Assembly (NCBI GenBank): GCA_029562045.1
Contig: JAKQWJ010000263.1
Span: 1-13,593 of the forward strand
Source: Spirochaetota bacterium
Lineage (GTDB): Bacteria; Spirochaetota; Spirochaetia; DTKZ01
Length of the DNA stretch: 13,593 bases
Direction: 5' to 3'
Below the pieces are notes generated by a model, which was not told where the DNA came from, made no database searches, and was given only the letters and a program-made list of their open reading frames with translations. Numbering within the stretch: the first letter of the stretch is position 1; the number at the start of each line of letters is the position of its first letter. Made by a program: the position numbers and the translations under genes. Shown piece after piece: positions 1-5,986 of the stretch.

Positions 1-690
1 GGGGCGGGGAAGGGCTTCGAGCTGGAGGTGCGGGTTCTGAAGACCAAGTACCCCCAGGGGGGGGAGAAGATGCTCATCACCGCCGTCACCGGGCGGCAGG
101 TCCCCTCCGGGGGGCTTCCCATGGATGTGGGGACAGTGGTCCAGAACGTGGGCTCCCTGCAGGCCATCGCCGAGGCCTTTCTGGAAGGAAAACCCCTCAT
201 CGACCGGAGCTTCACCGTCACTGGCGGGGCCTGCCGGAACCCGAAAAACCTCAGAACCCCCATCGGCACCGTGGTTTCCGAACTTGTGCCCCAGGTCTTC
301 GATGTTTCCGAGGACCTGGCCCGGATCGTCTTCGGCGGGCCCATGATGGGGGTCAGCGTTCCCACCCTGGACATTCCGGTCCAGAAGAACACCTCCGGCG
401 TCCTCCTGATGGACAGCCGGGAGGCGGTCTTCTTCGAGGAAGGGGACTGCATCCGCTGCGGCCGCTGCTTCAAGGCCTGCAGCTGCCGGCTCCCGCCGGC
501 CCTGATGAACGAGGCCCTGCTGGCGGACGATTACGCCAAGGCCGACGCCCTGGGTCTTCTGGACTGCATCGAGTGCGGTGCCTGCTCCTATGTCTGCCCC
601 GCCCGGGTCCGGCTGGTGCAGCGGTTCCGGGTAGGGAAGATCGGCCTTCGGGCCATCAAGGCCGACCAGGCCAAGAAGGAAGGAAAATAA
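1..690 (+). CDS. rnfC: RnfC, electron transport complex subunit C (3' part)
   Basis: This is the C-terminal part (229 codons) of RnfC, the peripheral Rnf subunit that exchanges electrons with NAD(H). The reading frame is open from base 1, so the gene starts upstream; the GTG at 28 is only an internal codon. Visible RnfC signatures are the stretch TKYPQGGEKMLITAVTGRQV, the segment FGGPMMG, and a two-cluster ferredoxin domain. Counting codons from base 1, the cysteines are C150, C153, C156, C160 and C189, C192, C195, C199, as expected for two [4Fe-4S] clusters. The second motif ends in the usual Cys-Pro. The first ends in Cys-Ser and is followed by an extra cysteine at C162. The N-terminal flavin and NADH-binding region lies outside the window. 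The protein ends in a short basic tail, and the stop is one base before rnfD. The identification is secure; only the 5' limit is unknown. Confidence 0.95.
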   Translation, partial: GAGKGFELEVRVLKTKYPQGGEKMLITAVTGRQVPSGGLPMDVGTVVQNVGSLQAIAEAFLEGKPLIDRSFTVTGGACRNPKNLRTPIGTVVSELVPQVFDVSEDLARIVFGGPMMGVSVPTLDIPVQKNTSGVLLMDSREAVFFEEGDCIRCGRCFKACSCRLPPALMNEALLADDYAKADALGLLDCIECGACSYVCPARVRLVQRFRVGKIGLRAIKADQAKKEGK

Positions 691-691
691 C

Positions 692-1666
692 ATGGCCAAA
701 AGCTACCTGCTTTCCTCGAGCCCCCATGTTTTCGAAAACATCGATGTGCGGCGGCTCATGCTGAACGTCATCCTGGCCCTCCTGCCCGCGGCGGCCTACG
801 GCGTCTACCTCTTCGGGGTCCCCGCGGCGGTCCTGATCCTGACCTCGGTGGCCTCCTGCGTGATCCTGGAACTGCTGTTCCGACGCCTCACCGGCGCCAG
901 GGACAATTACCGGGACCTCTCCGCGGTGGTCACCGGGCTCCTTCTGGCCCTTGTTCTTCCTCCCTCCACCCCTCCGTGGATGGTGGTCCTGGGCGCCCTG
1001 GCCTCCATCGTGGTGGCCAAGGAGTTCTTCGGCGGCCTGGGGCACAACCCCTTCAACCCCGCCCTCATCGGGCGGGCCATTCTGCTGATGAGCTTTCCCG
1101 CCGCCATCACCACCTGGCACCGGCCCTTCGAGGCCCTGACGGACGCCGCCACCACCGCGACGCCGCTGAACATCATCAAGCTGGGGGGAACCATGGCGGA
1201 TGTGGCCGCCGGCATGGGACTCTCCTCCCCGTCGCAGGTCTACCTGGGTCTCTTTCTGGGGAACCGGGCGGGCTGCATCGGCGAGAGTTCCATCCTGCTG
1301 ATCCTCGTGGGGGCGGCCTATCTGGTCATCACCGGGACCATCGGCCTTTCCGTGCCCCTGTCCCTTCTTGCCTCCACGGCGGGCCTCTCCGCCCTTCTGG
1401 GGATGGATCCTCTCTTCGGCCTCCTCTCCGGCGGTGTGGTCTTCGGAGCCTTCTTCATGGCCACCGACTACGTCACCACCCCCCTCCCCACGGCGGGCAA
1501 GATCGTCTTCGGCGTCGGCGCGGGGGTCATCCTGGTGCTGATCCGCCGCTTCGGCGGCTTCCCCGAGGGAGTCACCTACGGGATCCTGGTGATGAACGCC
1601 TTCACCCCCTTCCTGAACGACCTGATCTCCCGAAAATACGGCTTCGTCAAGGGAGGCGCGAAATGA
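692..1666 (+). CDS. rnfD: RnfD, membrane subunit with covalent FMN
   Basis: RnfD (324 aa) is an integral inner membrane subunit, homologous to NqrB, that carries a covalently bound FMN and takes part in electron transfer coupled to ion translocation. The sequence is strongly hydrophobic with many membrane segments. It shows the family N-terminus SSSPHVF, the segment GGLGHNPFNPALIGRA (about residues 114-129) and ATDYVTTPLPTAGK near the end. The likely flavin attachment site is Thr157 in DAATTATPL (residues 151-159); a flavin transferase of the ApbE type would be needed and none is in the window. The ATG at 692 is preceded by AAGGAAGGA at 676-684 and lies one base after the rnfC stop. The stop overlaps the rnfG start as ATGA. 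The last codons (Gly-Gly-Ala-Lys) contain the ribosome binding site of rnfG. Length and gene order fit the family. Confidence 0.95.
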   Translation: MAKSYLLSSSPHVFENIDVRRLMLNVILALLPAAAYGVYLFGVPAAVLILTSVASCVILELLFRRLTGARDNYRDLSAVVTGLLLALVLPPSTPPWMVVLGALASIVVAKEFFGGLGHNPFNPALIGRAILLMSFPAAITTWHRPFEALTDAATTATPLNIIKLGGTMADVAAGMGLSSPSQVYLGLFLGNRAGCIGESSILLILVGAAYLVITGTIGLSVPLSLLASTAGLSALLGMDPLFGLLSGGVVFGAFFMATDYVTTPLPTAGKIVFGVGAGVILVLIRRFGGFPEGVTYGILVMNAFTPFLNDLISRKYGFVKGGAK

Positions 1667-2262
1667 TCAGAAGCATGATCCGCCTCGGCGTCATTCTCGC
1701 CCTCTTCGCGGGCCTGGCCTGCGCGGGCCTGGCGGTGGTCTACAGCATCACCGGCCCGGTGATCGCCCAGCAGCAGCAGAAGGACCTGGAGGCGGCGCTG
1801 AAGGCCATCTTCCCCGACAGCGACGGGTTCTCCGACATCACCCCCGAGCTGGCCGGCCCGGACCCGAAAATCACGATACGGAACGGCTATGTCATGAAAA
1901 AGGGCGGCTCCACCATCGGGGCCGCCGTCAAGGCCATCGGGCCCAGCTACTCCGCCGGCGCGGTGGTCCTCACCGGCATCGGGACCGACGGAAAGGTGGT
2001 CCGGGCGGTGATTCTGGAACTGAACGACACCCCCGGCCTGGGGGCCAACGCGGCCAACCCGAACTACTTCGTGGACAAGCCCAACAAGATCACCTTCATG
2101 GGTCAGTTCGCCGGTAAAAGCCTGGGGGACCCCTTCACCGCCAAGGGGGACGTGCAGGCCATCACCGCCTCCACCATAACGACCCAGTCCATCGCCGCCA
2201 TCGTCAAGGCCTCCGGGGCCGCGGCGAAGGCCTATCTCGACACCACAGGAGGTGCGAAGTGA
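1663..2262 (+). CDS. rnfG: RnfG, periplasmic FMN-binding subunit
   Basis: RnfG (199 aa) has one N-terminal membrane anchor (about residues 7-30) and an FMN-binding domain on the outer side of the inner membrane. It passes electrons between the membrane subunits of the Rnf complex. Family marks are NDTPGLGANA (residues 121-130, the ETPGLG-like motif) and the flavinylation region QAITASTIT (residues 165-173), in which Thr171 is the likely FMN attachment site. This motif departs from the usual Asp-x-x-Ser/Thr-Gly-Ala-Thr: Gln165 stands where Asp is common, and Ala169-Ser170 replace Gly-Ala. The ATG at 1663 overlaps the rnfD stop (ATGA) and has GGGAGG at 1651-1656. The frame is open far upstream of this ATG, but that region is the body of rnfD in another frame, so the longer start was rejected. 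The gene ends in a GTGA overlap with rnfE. Confidence 0.93.
   Translation: MIRSMIRLGVILALFAGLACAGLAVVYSITGPVIAQQQQKDLEAALKAIFPDSDGFSDITPELAGPDPKITIRNGYVMKKGGSTIGAAVKAIGPSYSAGAVVLTGIGTDGKVVRAVILELNDTPGLGANAANPNYFVDKPNKITFMGQFAGKSLGDPFTAKGDVQAITASTITTQSIAAIVKASGAAAKAYLDTTGGAK
2247..2261 (+). promoter_or_regulatory. Ribosome binding site deciding the GTG start of rnfE
   Basis: AGGAGG at 2247-2252 lies six bases before GTG at 2259-2261. The GTG overlaps the rnfG stop. The next methionine codons lie well inside the first membrane region, so the GTG is the best start. Confidence 0.75.
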
Positions 2263-2894
2263 GCCGCCGCCTTTCCGTTTTTCTCCAGGGACTGGTCATC
2301 GAAAACCCCCTGGCCGTCATCATGATCGGACTCTGCTCGGCCCTGGCGGTCACCACCTCGGTGGCCAACGGCATCGGTATGAGCCTGGCCATGACCTTCG
2401 TCATCGTGGCTTCGGAGCTGATCATCTCCCTCTTCCGCAAGCTGATCCCCGAATCCATCAGGATGCCCATCTTCATCATCGTCATCGCCGCCTTCACCAC
2501 CATGGTGGACCTGGTGATGAAGGCCTACTTCCCGGAGCTGTCCAAGGCCATGGGGGTCTTCATTCCCCTCATCGTGGTGAACTGCATCATCATGGGCCGG
2601 GTGGAGGCCTTCGCCTCCAAGGAAGGGCCCCTGGACTCGACGCTGGACGCCCTGGGGATGGGCCTGGGCTACACCTGGGTCCTGGTGGGCATGGCGGTCG
2701 TCCGGGAGATCCTGGGCAACGGAACCCTTCTGGGCTTCCCGATCATGCCCGAGTCCTATCAGCCCATCCTGTTCTTCGTGCTTCCCCCCGGAGGCTTCCT
2801 GGTTTTCGCCCTCTTCATCTCCCTGAACCAGATACTGAAAAAGAAATGGCTCGAAAGCCCCCTGGGCTGCCCCGACCCGGAAGGAGGTAAATAG
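2259..2894 (+). CDS. rnfE: RnfE, membrane subunit
   Basis: RnfE (211 aa) is one of the two related six-helix membrane subunits (with RnfA) that lie in opposite topologies and are thought to share an iron-sulfur centre inside the membrane. The family signature GLCSALAVTTSVAN places Cys26 in the first half-helix, and VVNCIIMGRVEAFASKEGP places Cys109 in the second; these are the likely cluster ligands. VREILGNGTLLG near residue 150 is also typical of RnfE and NqrD. The start is a GTG at 2259, supported by AGGAGG at 2247-2252 with a six-base spacer and by the four-base overlap with the rnfG stop. The tail after the last helix is hydrophilic and ends PEGGK; its codons form the ribosome binding site of rnfA. 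Confidence 0.94.
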   Translation: MSRRLSVFLQGLVIENPLAVIMIGLCSALAVTTSVANGIGMSLAMTFVIVASELIISLFRKLIPESIRMPIFIIVIAAFTTMVDLVMKAYFPELSKAMGVFIPLIVVNCIIMGRVEAFASKEGPLDSTLDALGMGLGYTWVLVGMAVVREILGNGTLLGFPIMPESYQPILFFVLPPGGFLVFALFISLNQILKKKWLESPLGCPDPEGGK

Positions 2895-2896
2895 CC

Positions 2897-3475
2897 ATGC
2901 CGGTGACTCTGAAAATTTTCATCGCCGCCCTGCTCATCAACAACATCATCCTGATGCGGTTCATCGGGCTCTGTCCCTACATCGGCATGACCACCGACGT
3001 GAAGCAGTCCATCGGGATGGGCTTCGCGGTGACCTTCGTGATGGTCATGGCCAGCACCGTGACCTGGAGTCTCTACTACTTCGTGCTGGTCCCCCTGGGG
3101 CTGGAGTTCCTGCAGATCCTGATCTTCATCCTGATCATCGCGTCGCTGGTCCAGCTGGTGGAGTTTTATCTGAAGAAGGCCGCTCCGGCCCTCTACATGT
3201 CCATGGGGATCTACCTTCCGCTGATAACCACCAACTGCGCGATCCTGGCGGTGACCTTCGACAACATCACCGGTGGCTACACCTTCATCCAGTCCATCGT
3301 CTACAGCGTCGGCGTGGCCCTGGGCTTCCTGCTGGCCATGCTGCTCCTGGCGGGGCTGCGGCGACGGGTCAGAACCTCGGCGATCCCCGCCTTCCTGCGG
3401 GGAAACCCCATTCTCTTCGTTCTGTCGAGCCTCATCGCGGTGTCCTTCATGGGCTTCGCCGGGCTCATCAAGTGA
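2897..3475 (+). CDS. rnfA: RnfA, membrane subunit
   Basis: RnfA (192 aa) is the second of the paired six-helix subunits and the partner of RnfE in the membrane core. It shows NNIILMRFIGLCPYIG at residues 15-30 with Cys26, and TTNCAILAVT at residues 111-120 with Cys114. These two cysteines are the expected ligands of the intramembrane Fe-S centre. The protein is hydrophobic throughout and has the usual family length. The ATG at 2897 has AAGGAGGT at 2881-2888 with an eight-base spacer and lies two bases after the rnfE stop. An eight-base gap leads to rnfB. Gene order separates this RnfA from RnfE, since E precedes A in operons of the C-D-G-E-A-B type. Confidence 0.94.
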   Translation: MPVTLKIFIAALLINNIILMRFIGLCPYIGMTTDVKQSIGMGFAVTFVMVMASTVTWSLYYFVLVPLGLEFLQILIFILIIASLVQLVEFYLKKAAPALYMSMGIYLPLITTNCAILAVTFDNITGGYTFIQSIVYSVGVALGFLLAMLLLAGLRRRVRTSAIPAFLRGNPILFVLSSLIAVSFMGFAGLIK

Positions 3476-3483
3476 GGTAGCGT

Positions 3484-4356
3484 ATGAGCATCATTCTGAT
3501 AACACTGGCGGTTTCGGTCCTGCTGGCCTTCGTCCTGGGTCTGGGTCTGGGATTTTTCCGGGAGAAATTCCGGGTGGACCGGGACCCCATCATCGACCGG
3601 ATCCGGGAAGTCCTCCCGGGGGCGAACTGCGGAGCCTGCGGCTATCCCGGCTGCGACGCCTACGCCGAGGCGGTGGGGCTGGAGGAGACCACCCCGGACA
3701 GATGCACCGTGGGAGGAAGCGCCGTGGCCAGGAGCCTGGCGGACATCCTGGGCATCGTCGTGTCCGCGGAGGACAAGGTGGCGGTGCTGATGTGCCAGGG
3801 CACCCGGGAACGGGCCCCGGAGAAGGGCCGCTACGTGGGGATCCGGACCTGCGCCGCCGCGAAGCTCTCCGCCGGGGGCACCAAACTCTGCGCCTGGGGC
3901 TGCTACGGCTTCGGGGACTGCGAAAGGGTCTGCCCCTTCGACGCCATCCATGTGGGCCCCGACGGGATCCCCCATGTGGACTATGACAAGTGCACCGGCT
4001 GCGGCAAGTGCATCGCCGCCTGCCCGCAGAAGATCCTGAGCCTCATCCCCCGGAACCGGGTGGGGGCCATCGCCCTCTGCTCCAATCGGAACGTCATCAA
4101 GGCCATGGTCCGGAAGACCTGCGCCGTGGGCTGCTTCAAGTGCGAGATCTGCGTCCGCAACTGTCCGGAGAAGGCCATCCGCATGGAGGACGGCCTCCCG
4201 GTGGTGGATTACGCCCTCTGCACCTCCTGCAACACCTGCGTGGAGAAATGCCCCACCAACGTGTTCAAGCTCTACGAGCGGGACGTCTTTCCCCTGGGGA
4301 CAGCCGCCGGAAAGGCCGCGCCGCCGGCGGAGAAGGAGCCGGCCGAGGTGACATAA
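3484..4356 (+). CDS. rnfB: RnfB, long form with about five [4Fe-4S] clusters
   Basis: RnfB (290 aa) is the likely entry point for electrons from reduced ferredoxin. Residues 1-25 form a membrane anchor. A four-cysteine Fe-S domain follows (C49, C52, C57, C74 in GANCGACGYPGCDAYA and onward). Then come two ferredoxin-type pairs: C136/C140/C146/C150 with C170/C173/C176/C180, and C217/C220/C223/C227 with C246/C249/C252/C256. An additional cysteine, C213, sits just before the third of these groups. This gives about five [4Fe-4S] clusters, more than the roughly 190-residue proteobacterial RnfB with three, and resembles the long RnfB of anaerobes such as acetogens. CAWGCYGFGDCERVCPFDAI is the characteristic motif of this long type. 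The C-terminal 25 residues are a Pro/Ala/Glu-rich tail. The ATG at 3484 is preceded by TGAGGT at 3473-3478. It is the last gene of the rnf operon. Confidence 0.95.
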   Translation: MSIILITLAVSVLLAFVLGLGLGFFREKFRVDRDPIIDRIREVLPGANCGACGYPGCDAYAEAVGLEETTPDRCTVGGSAVARSLADILGIVVSAEDKVAVLMCQGTRERAPEKGRYVGIRTCAAAKLSAGGTKLCAWGCYGFGDCERVCPFDAIHVGPDGIPHVDYDKCTGCGKCIAACPQKILSLIPRNRVGAIALCSNRNVIKAMVRKTCAVGCFKCEICVRNCPEKAIRMEDGLPVVDYALCTSCNTCVEKCPTNVFKLYERDVFPLGTAAGKAAPPAEKEPAEVT

Positions 4357-4358
4357 GC

Positions 4359-4373
4359 CGCAGGCCCCCTGCG
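4359..4373 (+). terminator. Possible terminator-like hairpin after rnfB
   Basis: Two bases after the rnfB stop codon, CGCAGG at 4359-4364 pairs perfectly with CCTGCG at 4368-4373 across a CCC loop. A second GC-only stem lies downstream: CCGGCC at 4446-4451 with GGCCGG at 4460-4465 across eight bases. It can be nested with a wider repeat, CGCCGGCC at 4409-4416 and GGCCGGCG at 4460-4467. Neither stem is followed by a run of T, so this is not a textbook Rho-independent terminator. The position fits the end of the rnf transcript; RNA stabilisation or a Rho-type end are equally possible. Confidence 0.35.
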
Positions 4374-4415
4374 CCGCCCGGTGGGCTGTCGGCGTCACCG
4401 ACGTCATCCGCCGGC

Positions 4416-4444
4416 CGCGGGGGCCGCGTGATCGCGGGGGCCGC
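4416..4444. repeat. 12-base direct repeat pair, 17-base period
   Basis: CGCGGGGGCCGC occurs at 4416-4427 and again at 4433-4444 without mismatch, so the copies start 17 bases apart. The two copies lie inside the loop of the inverted repeat 4409-4416 / 4460-4467. No function is recognised. In such GC-rich DNA a chance match is possible. Confidence 0.6.
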
Positions 4445-4476
4445 CCCGGCCGCTCCCAAGGCCGGCGCCTCTCTCA

Positions 4477-4507
4477 CCACAGACGCCGCTTTTCCGCAGA
4501 CGCCGCT
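4477..4507. repeat. 14-base direct repeat pair, 17-base period
   Basis: CCACAGACGCCGCT at 4477-4490 recurs as CCGCAGACGCCGCT at 4494-4507 with one mismatch, again starting 17 bases apart. It lies about 120 bases upstream of the promoter -35 box. It could be a binding site for a regulator or leftover slippage; nothing in the sequence decides between these. Confidence 0.6.
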
Positions 4508-4628
4508 CCCGCCGCCGGTCACGACTCGGGGCGGCTCCGGCCTCGCACGGGCGGACGCCTCGATGACCGAAAGGCGGGGGCTGGGCAACCGGGAAACGGA
4601 GGCGGGTCGGGACCCTCGCCTGCTCCCC

Positions 4629-4657
4629 TTGACTTATTTTTTCCTCCCCGCTATATT
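4629..4657 (+). promoter_or_regulatory. Sigma70-type promoter of the efflux operon
   Basis: The -35 box TTGACT is at 4629-4634 and the -10 box TATATT at 4652-4657, separated by exactly 17 bases. Each box differs from consensus at one position (TTGACA, TATAAT). The spacer contains a T-run that stands out in a GC-rich genome. The expected transcription start is near 4663-4665, which gives a leader of about 40 bases before the ATG at 4706. It is the only good promoter noticed in the window and the likely start of the whole regulator-pump transcript. Confidence 0.8.
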
Positions 4658-4670
4658 GCCCGTCAGCAAA

Positions 4671-4690
4671 GTTAACGACCGTTCGGTAAC
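4671..4690. promoter_or_regulatory. TetR-family operator-like palindrome
   Basis: GTTAACGACCGTTCGGTAAC is a 20-base inverted repeat in which 16 of 20 positions are symmetric (GTTA-n-CGA-n-CG-n-TCG-n-TAAC). Its size, symmetry and CGAnCG-type core resemble operators of TetR/AcrR repressors. It begins about six bases after the expected transcription start and ends 15 bases before the ATG of the TetR-type gene. A bound repressor would block promoter clearance, so the site predicts autoregulation. Binding by this particular protein is inferred from position only. Confidence 0.75.
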
Positions 4691-4705
4691 AACCGCAGGG
4701 GTAGA

Positions 4706-5986
4706 ATGAACGCCGCGACTCTGACCGACCGCCAGAAAGAAATCATCTCCACGGCCTTCACCGAATGGGGAAGGATCAACTTCTCGCATATGAGCCTCAG
4801 CCCCATCGCCGAACGTCTGGGGCTGACCAAATCGGCCCTGTACCGTCATTTCCGGAACAAGGACGCTCTGGTGGCGGCGATGAAAGAGGTCTTCCTCCAC
4901 GACTACGAGGGCATGCACGGGGATTTCCGCCGGGCGGCGGAGTGGCTGACAGGGGGCGCGGCGGGCGCCCGGGAGGCGGTCCGCCTTTTCGTTCGGGATC
5001 ATTACCTTTTTTTCCTGAACCATCCCTACTACTACATTTTCTTCCTGGCCCGGATTCTGCGCCCGCCCATGCGGGACAGCGGGAGGAAAAACCGCATTCT
5101 GCAGGAACAGACGGGCCTCTTCCGCCGCCTCCTGGCCGCGGAGGGGCGGCATCCCGGGGACGAGGAGCTCTTCACCCGCCTCCATTTTCTGTACATCTCC
5201 AGCGTGCACGCCGCCGCCCGGGTCTTCATCGACTGCCGGACCGGTTACTCCCGGGTCCCGGATCTGTCGGAGGAGCGGTTCCGGAGGGAGGTGGACCGGG
5301 CGGCCCGTTTCTGCCTTCAGGGCTTCATGGGGGCCGGCGTTCCGGACGACCTGGATTACCGGGGGCTGGAAAACTCCTGCTCCGTGCCCCGGGAGGAGAT
5401 GCCGCCTCCGGACAGGATCTTTTCCGCGGTGGAGGCGGTGGTCTCCCGGGAAGGGCTCCGGAACGCCTCGGTGGACAAGATAGCCGCCCAGGTCGGAGTC
5501 TCCAAGAGCAGCCTGTATTTTTACTTCAAGAACAAGGACGACCTTTTCCGCCGCATGCTGGAAAGGGAGAAGGAGTACGTGACCCGGATCTACGCGGACC
5601 GTTTCGAGCACCTCCCGGGTTTCGCCGAGAGGTCCTACTGCTGCATGGTCAAAACCGCCACCTACACCCGCAACAATCCGGCCCTGCTGACCTTTTTCGA
5701 CTGGCTGCGGTTCCAGAACATCGCCCCGGCGGTGAAAGCTCCTGACCCCTCCCTGACCCGGGAGATGCATTCCTTCATTCTGACTGCCCGTGACCGGGGG
5801 GAAATCGACGGCGACGACGACGAGCTCATGAGCGTGGGTCCCCTGCTGTACGTGGCGGCTTTCCGGATCGTCATGGAAAACCCCGGTCTGGGCTGGGCCG
5901 AAACCGCCCGCCGCCTGCGGGTCTTTCACCGGCTCTGCCTGGGAGGCGTCTTCGTGAAAAATCTTTTTCCCCCGGAGGGAATATGA
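4706..5986 (+). CDS. Tandem (double) TetR/AcrR-family transcriptional regulator
   Basis: This 426-residue protein is about twice the usual TetR length and contains two complete TetR-like units. Unit 1 (about 1-215) has an N-terminal helix-turn-helix with recognition segment TKSALYRHFRNKDAL at residues 41-55, followed by a mostly helical ligand and dimerisation region. Unit 2 (about 233-426) repeats the layout, with SVDKIAAQVGVSKSSLYFYF at residues 255-274 and KNKDDL after it. Both HTH units keep the conserved LY-x-x-F-x-NKD-x-L pattern, so both look able to bind DNA. The linker (about 216-232) is short. The ATG at 4706 lies 15 bases after the palindrome, with a modest AGGGG at 4697-4701 as ribosome binding site. 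The stop overlaps the next gene as ATGA. It probably represses its own operon and responds to a pump substrate; the ligand cannot be read from the sequence. The double-TetR reading is secure, the function inferred. Confidence 0.9.
   Translation: MNAATLTDRQKEIISTAFTEWGRINFSHMSLSPIAERLGLTKSALYRHFRNKDALVAAMKEVFLHDYEGMHGDFRRAAEWLTGGAAGAREAVRLFVRDHYLFFLNHPYYYIFFLARILRPPMRDSGRKNRILQEQTGLFRRLLAAEGRHPGDEELFTRLHFLYISSVHAAARVFIDCRTGYSRVPDLSEERFRREVDRAARFCLQGFMGAGVPDDLDYRGLENSCSVPREEMPPPDRIFSAVEAVVSREGLRNASVDKIAAQVGVSKSSLYFYFKNKDDLFRRMLEREKEYVTRIYADRFEHLPGFAERSYCCMVKTATYTRNNPALLTFFDWLRFQNIAPAVKAPDPSLTREMHSFILTARDRGEIDGDDDELMSVGPLLYVAAFRIVMENPGLGWAETARRLRVFHRLCLGGVFVKNLFPPEGI

Larger units (their letters stand above)
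4357..4705. other. Intergenic region between the rnf and efflux operons
   Basis: This 349-base stretch has no convincing gene on either strand; the small frames in it lack family resemblance and plausible ribosome binding sites. From left to right it holds GC-rich inverted repeats just after rnfB, two pairs of 17-base-spaced direct repeats (4416-4444 and 4477-4507), a featureless GC-rich part (about 4508-4620), then an AT-rich promoter and an operator-like palindrome before the TetR-type gene. Base composition changes sharply at about 4629, where the T-rich promoter starts. Confidence 0.8.

Noticed and set aside
976..1662. Upstream extension of the rnfG frame
   Set aside because: The extension runs through rnfD in another frame and is Arg/His/Pro-rich. 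The ATG at 1663 has its own ribosome binding site and gives the normal RnfG length and membrane anchor.
3301..4407. 368-codon minus-strand frame opposite rnfA and rnfB
   Set aside because: Shadow of the cysteine-rich rnfB frame; no family resemblance.
4359..4470. Canonical Rho-independent terminator after rnfB
   Set aside because: The hairpins are real but no T-run follows any of them, so they are only listed as a weak terminator-like feature.
4265..4588. 107-codon minus-strand frame across the rnf-efflux spacer
   Set aside because: Low-complexity Pro/Ala/Arg-rich product with no good ribosome binding site; the spacer is better explained by regulatory sequence.
4634..5929. 431-codon minus-strand frame opposite the TetR-type gene
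   Set aside because: Low-complexity His/Gly/Pro-rich product, no family motif, and it covers the promoter and operator of the plus-strand gene.
4706..5986. The double TetR as an assembly artefact or two frameshifted genes
   Set aside because: The frame is continuous through the linker, the two units differ clearly in sequence (not a recent duplication or misjoin), and no start with a ribosome binding site lies before unit 2.
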